Of a stretch of DNA of 64,000 bases, positions 45,015 to 53,221 are shown in pieces. Made by a program: the position numbers and the translations under genes. This DNA comes from Calothrix sp. C42_A2020_038 (lineage in GTDB: Bacteria > Cyanobacteriota > Cyanobacteriia > Cyanobacteriales > Nostocaceae). Below the pieces are notes generated by a model. That model saw only the letters and a list, made by a program, of their open reading frames with translations, made no database searches and was not told the origin of the DNA. Position 1 is the stretch's first letter. Each line of letters opens with the position of its first letter. The stretch lies in contig JACYLQ010000018.1 of NCBI GenBank assembly GCA_015272395.1, positions 1 to 64,000 on the forward strand, given 5' to 3'.

Positions 45015-47771
45015 TCAGATTGCCAACTTTTGTAGAAATTTGGGAATATTAAAACAGAATAACACGATGAGTATAATCAAAAATGTGCTGAATAATGCCC
45101 ATTGGTAAAAAGTAATTTTTGTTTGCATCTGTTGAAGTTTAAGAATTAAATCATTTAATTTTGGTCGCTGCTGTTTCTGAATAAATGCAGCCAAGTAATC
45201 ATGAACTAGCTGATAACGTCCATCGGGATTATCGGGTATTAGTAATACAATCCCAGCTGCAACTAAAATTTGTAAAACTAAATCTAAACTATCATCATCT
45301 ATTAAATTTTGTTGCCAATCAATGTCGGTAATTCTGAGCAGAAAATCTTGTTTTAACTCTAAACGAGTTTTGGAGGGGCGAGTTCCTTTTTCATCCGTGA
45401 GCAAATATAATATTATTTCTGCTATTTTTTGGTTTTTTTGACCACAGTCTTGGACAACTTCTTGTAAGTAACGCTTAACTAGTTCATGTTTCGGGCCAAG
45501 CTGTTGATACTGTGTTGATGTGGTGATGTTTTCTGTTTCTAGCTGCGCGCATACAATTTGTAACTCAATTGGACGTACTTCCCCAAATTTAATCGATAAG
45601 TCATCTACTAAACGTTCGACTAAATCTGCTTCTAGATAGTGTTTTGAACGCTTACTCAAGCGTGCAATTAATGTTTTAGCATCATTTGCTGAAAAATTTC
45701 CTAATTCATATAATACATTTTTGCTAAGAATATCATAATTAATAATATTCATGCTGGGAATTTTGAGACACTCAAGTAAGTAGTGTAAATATTCTTTGCG
45801 CAGTGATAAAATTACTTTCACTCCCAGTAAATTAAGACATTCTCCTAAAAAAACAAAAAAATCATGTCGTTGCCGATAAGTATTATTTTTAAGTAAAAAC
45901 TCTTCAAATTGGTCAAAGATTAATACAATTTTTAAATTATATAAGCAAGTTTCCTGTAGTGTTTGCAAAATATGCTCTGATGTGACTTTTTTATAAGAAC
46001 TGGTTTGAGTTGTAGATAACGTTAATGCTAGGGCATTATCTAATGCATTAATCCAATTATCATAAAATCGTACAAATACCGATATAATGTTAACACGATT
46101 ATTAATACTTGTTTGTTTGAGAGCGGGAATCAAGCCAGCTTGTACGAGTGAAGTTTTGCCGACACCAGAATATCCATGAATCACAATCAGTTTATGGTCG
46201 GGACGGATGATACGTTCTAGTAGGTGTTTAACATCTTGCTCACGTCCGGAAGCTGTGATTTCTGGCGCCATTGTTTCTTCTAATGATTTGTTATCCACCG
46301 AATCGATAATCTGAGTTAAGCTGGATTGCGGTTTGCGTTGCGCTTGTATTTGTCCGGCGCCAATAAAAGCTCGAAAGCCATACTGTTGTTCGGTGGAGCG
46401 TATTTCCAATTTTGCCCGAAAAGCATCCAGGTAACGGTTTTGTTGAAAATATACAGTTCGTAACAACTCTAAAATTTGAATATATTGAATTGGGTTCTCT
46501 TTACCTCCTAGAGAGCGTGCTTGCAATAAATGTTTGATTGCGCGCGATGTTTGTGCTAGTTTAAGTTCGGCTTGAGCAAGCAAGAGTAGATACGAAGCTT
46601 GATGCGATGGTGCTGCTCCATTTTTCATGATATAATGTAAAGCTTGGTAAGCATTTTGTTTTGCCTGCTTCCAGAAGCGTTTACTCAAAGCAACTTCTGC
46701 TAAAAAACCATAAGCGCGCGCGACTCTTGCCGAGTTTCCATAAAGTTTTTGTAAATCTAAAGCAGTTAGTGCCAGATGCTGTAATTCATCCCAAGCCTCT
46801 AAACGTCGCAGTGTTTCACCTAACGGATTAATATACTTAGCGACTATATTAGGATAATTGGCTTCGGTAAAAAGATTAATACATTTTTCAAAGCATTGTC
46901 TTGCGCGGGTTAAATATTCTTGATATTCTTGTGGACTTGTTGGATTATCAGCTTTTTGATAGTAGCATAAGCCAACATGGAAAGCTAATATTCCGGCTCG
47001 CAGTTGAAAAGATTCCTCCTGTGTCCAAAAAATTAAGCTACGTTCAAAATAATCTAAGGCAGTGTCAACTTGGTTTTTCAAATAAGCTTCTTGCCCACGT
47101 ACAAAATCAACACTTGCTTGTAATTCTGGTTCTAATTGATGTTGTAAAAGCTGTAAATCATGATGATATCTAATAATTTCACTACGACGTATATACCCGA
47201 CTTGCAACCCAATCGAGTAAGCATCAGATGTCATTGCGAAGTCAAAAATAGCATCAGTATCATGTTTGAGTTCTTTAATTAATTCATCGGTTGTAATATT
47301 AAATTCTATTGTAGTTGACCAACTTTCAAAATCGCTAGAAAGTCTCATCATTTTTGATAAAACTTCATCATTAACCCACAAAATAACAGGACAGTTCAAA
47401 TTTTTTCTAAATTCTTCGCGAACTAAATTTGTTGCAACCAGCAATTTATCTAAATTTAATAACGATTCTAAACCCCATACCATTATTGCTTCAGGCTGTT
47501 TAGGTAAAAGTGCTTCTATTTTTTTATACAAGGTTTTCTCACTTCTCCGCAAATTGAGAACGAGAATTTTAATATTAGTAAGTTTTTGTAAGTGTTTATA
47601 GAGAACAGAACGTAATAAAATATAGTTACATCGTGCTAAAATTAATCGAAATTCACCCTGTGATACCGAAAGCGTCCATGCTAGTTCTTCTAATGCGGGA
47701 GAAATTTCTGGGTGAAGGGTGTCTGTTTTTTGGTTTTGATTACATGTGGAGTTTTCTTCTGAATTACTCAT
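45015..47771 (-). CDS. TPR-nSTAND NTPase with C-terminal membrane anchor
   Basis: 918 residues. Residues 25-165 look like a P-loop-type domain without Walker A but with a Walker-B-like AIMVWGLESL. Residues about 215-460 are helical TPR-like repeats. The active STAND core starts ASGREQDVKHLLERI (about 507), with Walker A GYSGVGKTS (533-541) and Walker B IVLIFDQFEEF (near 620), the QFEE form typical of nSTAND1. One membrane helix (WALFSTFLIILIVLFCF) lies at about 888-910. It follows an AAA-type ATPase gene by 5 bp, so the two form one operon. No effector domain is recognised; membrane targeting could be the output. Similar multidomain proteins are common in filamentous cyanobacteria and mostly uncharacterised. 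Confidence 0.8.
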   Translation of the reverse strand: MSNSEENSTCNQNQKTDTLHPEISPALEELAWTLSVSQGEFRLILARCNYILLRSVLYKHLQKLTNIKILVLNLRRSEKTLYKKIEALLPKQPEAIMVWGLESLLNLDKLLVATNLVREEFRKNLNCPVILWVNDEVLSKMMRLSSDFESWSTTIEFNITTDELIKELKHDTDAIFDFAMTSDAYSIGLQVGYIRRSEIIRYHHDLQLLQHQLEPELQASVDFVRGQEAYLKNQVDTALDYFERSLIFWTQEESFQLRAGILAFHVGLCYYQKADNPTSPQEYQEYLTRARQCFEKCINLFTEANYPNIVAKYINPLGETLRRLEAWDELQHLALTALDLQKLYGNSARVARAYGFLAEVALSKRFWKQAKQNAYQALHYIMKNGAAPSHQASYLLLLAQAELKLAQTSRAIKHLLQARSLGGKENPIQYIQILELLRTVYFQQNRYLDAFRAKLEIRSTEQQYGFRAFIGAGQIQAQRKPQSSLTQIIDSVDNKSLEETMAPEITASGREQDVKHLLERIIRPDHKLIVIHGYSGVGKTSLVQAGLIPALKQTSINNRVNIISVFVRFYDNWINALDNALALTLSTTQTSSYKKVTSEHILQTLQETCLYNLKIVLIFDQFEEFLLKNNTYRQRHDFFVFLGECLNLLGVKVILSLRKEYLHYLLECLKIPSMNIINYDILSKNVLYELGNFSANDAKTLIARLSKRSKHYLEADLVERLVDDLSIKFGEVRPIELQIVCAQLETENITTSTQYQQLGPKHELVKRYLQEVVQDCGQKNQKIAEIILYLLTDEKGTRPSKTRLELKQDFLLRITDIDWQQNLIDDDSLDLVLQILVAAGIVLLIPDNPDGRYQLVHDYLAAFIQKQQRPKLNDLILKLQQMQTKITFYQWALFSTFLIILIVLFCFNIPKFLQKLAI

Positions 47772-47776
47772 TTAAA

Positions 47777-49138
47777 TTATCCTTCAGGATTAAGTTCTTC
47801 TGCTTCTAACAAAATTGGATTGACATCAAACCAAGATTCACCATGATAGTTACGATATTCAAACACTAAACGACTGTGAATCATCGTTTGATAATCTCTG
47901 TCACCACCAACTTTTTTACGTGTCCGCACTTGTCGTAACAATTCCCACTCTTGATCACAAATCTGCATTGTCATTTCGTTACGACGCGAACGAATTAAAG
48001 CTTCTAAAGTTTGTCGTTCCAAAGGTAATTTTCTTTGACGTTGAATCCAGTTATTTAATAACCTTAATAAATCTCGCACATGACCGCCACTAATTTGGCA
48101 TAAACGGTCTAGGCTTTCTATACTATCAAAAATTTCCGTTATTTTACTTAGACGTTTACTTGCGTCTAAATTGGGAAAAGCGCGCGCAAGTACCATTTGA
48201 CGCATCAGTTCCATACCAGCTTCACAAGAACTACCATCTTTATAATGTACTGGTACCATTGGTAATACTCTAGGTTCTTCTGGAAAGCGCTGCGTTAAGT
48301 TATTGTAATCATTAGAGAACTTCAACGCTAATGGCATTGTGTAAACTACATGACAGCGTAGTTTTGTTAAATACTCACTTTGATCAATAAATAAGTATTC
48401 TTGTTGCGGGCGCCCCCAAGGTTTGACACGACTATCAATACGGTCAAGATTATCAACGATAACAACAAGTCCATTTTTGCCACGCTGTTTCAGTTTTGCG
48501 ATAGCAGGTTCCAATAATTCTGTATTTATCGCTTCTAAAAGTTTACCCTTTTGAGGAGCTAAATACTGGTTAAGCCGTTCGCGTAATGTTGCATCACCTT
48601 TAGTTCGAGTCGTAATTTCACCAATTCCGACCGAGAGTGAAAACTTTTCCTCATTAGAATTAAAACCGACATCGCCCAAAACAGGAAGTTTAGCTTTGAC
48701 TCCAATAATTTCCGCATTCAAAATTTTCCATGCACCTTGGAGTAATTCTTTAAGTTTATCAAGTTCATGAAATTTAATTTCAACCAGACTTTGACTAACG
48801 TGACGTGCGATAGCTAGTAAAAAATCACCAATATCAACATCTGCCATTTCCAAGTCTTGACTTGACTCAAAATAAACTACATAAAAATTTTCTTTTTCTA
48901 ATTCAAATTTGAGTTGTAATAGTTCTGTAGATTTACCACAACCAATATGACCTGTGAACAATTGACAAGTTGGTTCATCGGGAGAAAAAAAAGTTATATT
49001 ATCTCTCAACTCTTCAATAATTTTTCCACCTCTTACCGAAGAAAAATCGATGTATAACTTCAAATCTTCAAGATTGTCAAAAGCTAGGGTCTTACTAGGA
49101 TTTGTGACCTGATAAAACGCGCGTATATCTATAGTCAT
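47777..49138 (-). CDS. AAA-type P-loop ATPase, first gene of a STAND operon
   Basis: 453 residues. Walker A GHIGCGKST (63-71), Walker B GLVVIVDNLDRI (near 225), and a sensor-like YTMPLAL strand at about 291. The C-terminal helical region has SGGHVRDLLRLLNNW, as in ORC/Cdc6-like ATPases and helicase loaders. No DNA-binding or effector domain is recognised. Its stop lies 5 bp before the TPR-nSTAND gene, so the products are probably made together. Candidate for an ATP-driven sensing or conflict system; that role is inference. Confidence 0.8.
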   Translation of the reverse strand: MTIDIRAFYQVTNPSKTLAFDNLEDLKLYIDFSSVRGGKIIEELRDNITFFSPDEPTCQLFTGHIGCGKSTELLQLKFELEKENFYVVYFESSQDLEMADVDIGDFLLAIARHVSQSLVEIKFHELDKLKELLQGAWKILNAEIIGVKAKLPVLGDVGFNSNEEKFSLSVGIGEITTRTKGDATLRERLNQYLAPQKGKLLEAINTELLEPAIAKLKQRGKNGLVVIVDNLDRIDSRVKPWGRPQQEYLFIDQSEYLTKLRCHVVYTMPLALKFSNDYNNLTQRFPEEPRVLPMVPVHYKDGSSCEAGMELMRQMVLARAFPNLDASKRLSKITEIFDSIESLDRLCQISGGHVRDLLRLLNNWIQRQRKLPLERQTLEALIRSRRNEMTMQICDQEWELLRQVRTRKKVGGDRDYQTMIHSRLVFEYRNYHGESWFDVNPILLEAEELNPEG

Positions 49139-49219
49139 AATACTTCTGTTGGATTTAATTATGTGTGTTTAAAATAATGTTACTTTGTGTTGTTTACAAT
49201 ACATTACATACCAAATAAT

Positions 49220-49247
49220 GGTGCGTTACGTTCTTAGAGAACGCACC
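49220..49247. repeat. Compact GGTGCGTT hairpin
   Basis: GGTGCGTT (49220-49227) pairs with AACGCACC (49240-49247) over a 12-base loop. It is the compact form of the GGTGCGT family. Confidence 0.6.
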
Positions 49248-49446
49248 TGATGTATCTATAAAACAAACAAGTTTAACTTTATACAATGGTATAATTCTTA
49301 TTAAGAAAATGTTTAGTCATAAAACATACATTTAATTAATTTTCTCTAAAATAATAAGTAAAAAAATATTTAATTAATTATGAATAAAGTAGTAATTATT
49401 ACTTACATTCATCAATGCTTTGTGTTATGAATTTTAGACAACGTAG

Positions 49447-49504
49447 GGTGCGTGATATTACAAAAGAATTTAAATTAGTCAGAGTATAAGTAATATCACG
49501 CACC
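49447..49504. repeat. GGTGCGTGATATTAC inverted repeat, copy 5
   Basis: Perfect 15-bp arms, GGTGCGTGATATTAC and GTAATATCACGCACC, 28 bases apart. Outer bases are shared with the other copies, while the inner six differ and still pair. Confidence 0.75.
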
Positions 49505-49584
49505 AGTAAAATTCCTGATTTCTTAAAGAATGTAGGAATCTGAACCGATCAAAATCTCTGTTCATTTATATTGGTTTCGATTTT

Positions 49585-50016
49585 ATGATTGTGAGTACCG
49601 AACCTTCTCAAATACAATATGACAGTTTGCCAAAGGTGACAGTTGACCGTTACTTCCAGACAATGAACGATGGAATATTCTCAGAAACGGCATTATTATT
49701 TACACCTGACGGTATATTGGCACCACCTGTAACACAGCAAATTAAGGGACAGGCAGCTATTGCAGCATATCTAGATAAAGCCGCACGGGGAATAAATTTG
49801 CAGCCAGTAACAACAACAGTAAAGCCTTTTTACAAAGATAGAATTCAAGTTGATGTTGAAGGGAGAGTCCAAACGTCGTGCTTTGAAGCGGATGTATCTT
49901 GGGCATTTTTGATTAGCAGTGACAGTAAAATCTGCCTCTTGCAAATCAAGTTACTGCTAAATTTAGATGAGTTAAGACAACTTCGCCCATATTTAAATGA
50001 ATATGTCTGTGGTTAA
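49585..50016 (+). CDS. OCP C-terminal-domain homolog (CTDH, NTF2-like)
   Basis: 143 residues, one NTF2-like fold. The pattern VDRYFQTMNDGIFSETALLF (about 19-38), then GILAPPVTQQIKGQAAIAAYL, matches the C-terminal domain of the orange carotenoid protein. CTDHs bind and deliver carotenoid to apo-HCPs. A cysteine in VQTSCFEADVSW may be the one that controls dimerisation in known CTDHs, but its alignment is uncertain. An HCP lies at 13487, not adjacent. The ATG at 49585 has no ribosome site. Confidence 0.82.
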   Translation: MIVSTEPSQIQYDSLPKVTVDRYFQTMNDGIFSETALLFTPDGILAPPVTQQIKGQAAIAAYLDKAARGINLQPVTTTVKPFYKDRIQVDVEGRVQTSCFEADVSWAFLISSDSKICLLQIKLLLNLDELRQLRPYLNEYVCG

Positions 50017-50175
50017 TAGCTAAATCTAACAAACTATAATCTTGAAACAAATTTTGTCAAAACTTTAATTACCAAAGAAAGCGCTGAATGTAGAGTAAAG
50101 ATAGCAGGCTGAAAAATAAGTAGATTTACACAGGGGGCAACTAACAGCTTGGGATTGTCCCCTCATGGGAGCAAA

Positions 50176-50727
50176 ATGCGGGTTGGATATTTATTCGGCG
50201 CAGTTTTATTTTCCATATTAGCGACTAGTGACTCAATGTACTTGAGTCAAATTAGCCAAGCGGTTGAGGTACGAGGTAAGGTATACTTTAACCAACCACC
50301 ACGTTTGGTCGAAGCTGCTACTACATACAATGATGTGTTTTTTTGGGGCGCTACATATTACTTTACAATCGATGTTCCAAATAATGCTGTAGAACCATTA
50401 CAAAAAATTACACTCAACCAACGCGAAGGTGTAGATAATATTCGCTTTGACCTTAATAATACTTATGCTTTTGAAGGAACACGGCGCCGAAAAGGTCAAA
50501 AATTAGGACTACAAGATGTAACTTCTCAAGGGAAGCAAAGTGTTTCAGTCATTTTTAATCCTCCTGTACCACCAGGCAAAACAATTACAATTGCTATGAA
50601 ACCACTGCAAAATCCTACTGTTCCTGGTGTTTATTTATTTGGAGTAACTGCATTCCCCACAGGAGAACAATCTCACGGACAATTTTTAGGATACGGAAGA
50701 TTGCAGTTTTATCATCGGATGCTGTGA
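50176..50727 (+). CDS. DUF2808 exported protein
   Basis: 183 residues from the ATG at 50176 (GGGAG upstream); the longer TTG reading is less likely. A signal peptide (about 1-30) is followed by a beta-rich domain with VYFNQPPRLVEAATTYND, YYFTIDVPNNAVEPLQKI and FNPPVPPGKTITIAMKP, the DUF2808 family pattern. It is widespread in cyanobacteria and of unknown function, probably in the periplasm or outer envelope. It ends 16 bp before the convergent exbB-like gene. Confidence 0.8.
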   Translation: MRVGYLFGAVLFSILATSDSMYLSQISQAVEVRGKVYFNQPPRLVEAATTYNDVFFWGATYYFTIDVPNNAVEPLQKITLNQREGVDNIRFDLNNTYAFEGTRRRKGQKLGLQDVTSQGKQSVSVIFNPPVPPGKTITIAMKPLQNPTVPGVYLFGVTAFPTGEQSHGQFLGYGRLQFYHRML

Positions 50728-50743
50728 GTCATGACCTCAGCAT

Positions 50744-51370
50744 CTACGATTTTAAACTTTGCAAATAAATTAATTCGAGTTCGCTGCTAACTTTGGTAAA
50801 GTAGTCTGTCTGCTGTGTGCGCAAAATTACAAAAGTCCGAAGAAATACAAATGCTGCCACTGCGAGTGATATTCCTGCACCCGAACTAATCAAGGCTTGA
50901 GCAATACCACCAAAAATTGCAGAAAGATTCGTTGTATCGAAACCACCAGATTTCAGATTGTAGAACATGCTCATCAAACCGTTTACAGTTCCAACAATAC
51001 CAAGTAGAGGGGCGATTGCAGCTATACTTTCTATCAATTTATCACCTTGACGCATTTCAACAAACTCTTTATCTAAAGCTGCTACAAGAGCAAGATGAAA
51101 CGTTTCTGGTGAAGGCACTTTCAGTTTTAAAGGAGCTGCTAGTACACGTCCAATAGCCAAACCTTCCGCGCGTTCTGCAAAGGTGCGTGCTTCTTCTAAA
51201 TCTACTTTTGCTGCTGTTAGAACTTTATGCACTACATTTTTTTCTCGGATGATTAATCTAAACCAATACCATATCCGCTCTAAAACATAAGCAAAAGTTA
51301 TAACCGATAAAGCTAGCAGGGGGTACATTACGAAACCACCTACTAGGAAGATATCTAATACTCTAGTCAT
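50744..51370 (-). CDS. exbB: ExbB/TolQ/MotA proton channel protein
   Basis: 208 residues with three membrane helices (about 10-30, 110-135 and 150-172) and the TolQ/ExbB signature AAIAPLLGIVGTVNGLM. It forms the proton channel that energises TonB-dependent uptake (with ExbD) or envelope stability. No exbD or tonB lies next to it. A partial Fur-like sequence (AATGATAATCAAT) is present about 110 bp upstream. ExbB rather than MotA is favoured by its size. Confidence 0.85.
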   Translation of the reverse strand: MTRVLDIFLVGGFVMYPLLALSVITFAYVLERIWYWFRLIIREKNVVHKVLTAAKVDLEEARTFAERAEGLAIGRVLAAPLKLKVPSPETFHLALVAALDKEFVEMRQGDKLIESIAAIAPLLGIVGTVNGLMSMFYNLKSGGFDTTNLSAIFGGIAQALISSGAGISLAVAAFVFLRTFVILRTQQTDYFTKVSSELELIYLQSLKS

Positions 51371-51761
51371 TACAGCTTAATTAAGTTTCTTAATGTTACA
51401 AATTACGCATACAGACCTGTAATATATCGTGATAACACTGAATCAATGATTAAGAAAAGTTAATTAAATTATTAATGAATGATAATCAATCACAATGTAT
51501 TTTATGTGGCAGCACGTGTCAATATCTAGCGATGGTTTTAAAAATAATTTATCCGAGATTTTAGGAAGATAAATGTATCTAAAATCCAACATATAAAAGA
51601 AAATATAAATACCAATATTACTTCATCTAAATTTATAAAAACTCTGTTTGAAATACGGAATTAAGTAAGCAAATAGTGAAGTTATTATATAGAAACATAA
51701 GCTAAAAATGATTTACTTCCAAACATAGCTGGTATATACAGAATAGGAGGTATGTAGAGAT
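51371..51761. other. Intergenic region between divergent genes
   Basis: About 390 very AT-rich bases. It contains the weak Fur-like sequence near 51474-51494. No gene. Confidence 0.4.
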
Positions 51762-52289
51762 ATGCAATTCAGCACAGTTAAAAGCTTACGTTGGATATTA
51801 TTACTTAGTGCAATTTCTATTTTGACAACATTGAATATTGCAATTCCGGTCGCTGTTTCGGCGCCGATTTCGACTGCTGCAGTATCAAAATCTGACAAAA
51901 TAGCTCAAAGAATTATTAGTTTAAAACAATCGCAGCAACGCTGGATAGAAATAAATCTCAAACAGCAGAAATTGCGAGCTTGGGAAGGTGACAAAATAAT
52001 ATATGATATTACGGTGTCAACAGGTAAAAAATCAACTCCTACACTGACAGGAGTTTATGCAATTCAAACAAAATTACCTAGAGCCAGAATGCGCGGTGCT
52101 GACTACGACATTCCTGACGTACCCAGCACAATGTACTACGACGGTAACTATGCTATTCACGGCGCCTACTGGCATAATAACTTTGGTACACCAGTCAGTC
52201 ATGGATGTGTAAATCTACCACCCAAAAAAGCACGCTTATTATTCAACTGGGCAAAAGTTGGAACTCCCGTAATTGTACGTAATAAATAA
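51762..52289 (+). CDS. L,D-transpeptidase (YkuD domain)
   Basis: 175 residues. A signal peptide (about 1-34) ends AVSAP. The YkuD domain begins RWIEINLKQQKLRAW and has the catalytic motif HGAYWHNNFG...SHGCVNL with the nucleophilic cysteine. It acts in the periplasm, forming 3-3 peptidoglycan cross-links or attaching proteins. GGAGG precedes the ATG. Single gene. Confidence 0.93.
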   Translation: MQFSTVKSLRWILLLSAISILTTLNIAIPVAVSAPISTAAVSKSDKIAQRIISLKQSQQRWIEINLKQQKLRAWEGDKIIYDITVSTGKKSTPTLTGVYAIQTKLPRARMRGADYDIPDVPSTMYYDGNYAIHGAYWHNNFGTPVSHGCVNLPPKKARLLFNWAKVGTPVIVRNK

Positions 52290-52353
52290 TTCAAAATCAA
52301 AAGGACTAAAAGCTCAAGACACATCTATCGTCAAAATTATTCCCGATCTTCTA

Positions 52354-52698
52354 TCAGGTTAGAAGCGGCTCTAATTTCGCTATAACTTCATCAATCAATT
52401 CAGAAGGAGCTGTTTCAACAAAAACCGCTTTTCTCGCGCTACAATCAACTGCTCTAAGATGATCTACTAATACGACACCATAAGTCTGCATCTGGGCTGG
52501 CAATTCAACTTCAAATGGCCATCCCTTCTTGCGACTAGTAATGGGACAAACCATGATAATCTTAGAAACTTGATTATAAACTAATGGCGAAATGATAATG
52601 GCGGGGCGATAGCCTGCCTGCTTACTGCCAGTACGGGGATTGAGTTCCAATTGGATAATGTCACCACGTTCGGGAACGCGCTCATCAATCTTTACCAA
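52354..52698 (-). CDS. mazF: MazF-family endoribonuclease toxin
   Basis: 114 residues. The PemK/MazF fold is recognisable by RGDIIQLELNPRTGSKQAGYRPAIIIS, then ICPITS-type VCPITSRKKGWPFEV and VLVDHLRAVD. It cleaves mRNA at short motifs when free of antitoxin. Its start overlaps the antitoxin gene by 7 bp, so translation is coupled. Confidence 0.92.
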   Translation of the reverse strand: MVKIDERVPERGDIIQLELNPRTGSKQAGYRPAIIISPLVYNQVSKIIMVCPITSRKKGWPFEVELPAQMQTYGVVLVDHLRAVDCSARKAVFVETAPSELIDEVIAKLEPLLT

Positions 52699-52934
52699 CT
52701 TTCTTCTCCCGCAGGCTCTCCCCAGTCTATCTCATCATGCTGCATGTCTGGGGTAACATTTTGAAGCAATTCATCAAGGTTATATTTGGGTCTTGCCGGA
52801 GATAAAATAATCTTATTTTCCTCGGTTGAAATGGCTACCAAGTCTCCTTGTTTTAATCCTATCTGCTGAATAATGCTTTGCGGAAGCCTGATTCCAAGAG
52901 AGTTGCCCCACAGGCTGATTTTTTGGGTAATCAT
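52692..52934 (-). CDS. mazE: MazE-family antitoxin
   Basis: 80 residues. The N-terminal AbrB/MazE swapped-hairpin domain reads KISLWGNSLGIRLPQSI (about 5-21) followed by GLKQGDLVAIS. The acidic C-terminus (DEIDWGEPAGEE) would wrap the toxin. It is the upstream partner of mazF and presumably autorepresses the operon. Confidence 0.92.
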   Translation of the reverse strand: MITQKISLWGNSLGIRLPQSIIQQIGLKQGDLVAISTEENKIILSPARPKYNLDELLQNVTPDMQHDEIDWGEPAGEESW

Positions 52935-53221
52935 GTTTAAGAATTATGACAACCATGTTTATACATTGAGTATACAAAAGTTTTAGGCATATCAATCCTT
53001 ATCACATGACACAACTTAAAAATGCAGTAATTGTGGTGCAGTCGTCTACAAAATAATTGATTTGGTACTTAGGGTATAACACCACCATTGAAAGGGGCAA
53101 ACACCGAACCAGTTAGTTGCACAGTTATATTTACAATAACGATAGTAAAACAAATAAATCTAAAATTTCTTTATAACTCGGCACCCCTGCCACTGGTTCT
53201 TTATCCCTAAATAATCAGCCT

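Larger units (their letters stand above)
49139..49584. other. Intergenic region with two inverted repeats
   Basis: About 450 AT-rich bases upstream of the AAA/STAND operon and, on the other side, of the CTDH gene. It holds GGTGCGT-type repeats at 49220-49247 and 49447-49504 and no gene. Confidence 0.5.

Noticed and set aside
53000-53221. CIRCE heat-shock operator upstream of clpB
   Set aside because: The TTAGCACTC-N9-GAGTGCTAA pattern is absent.
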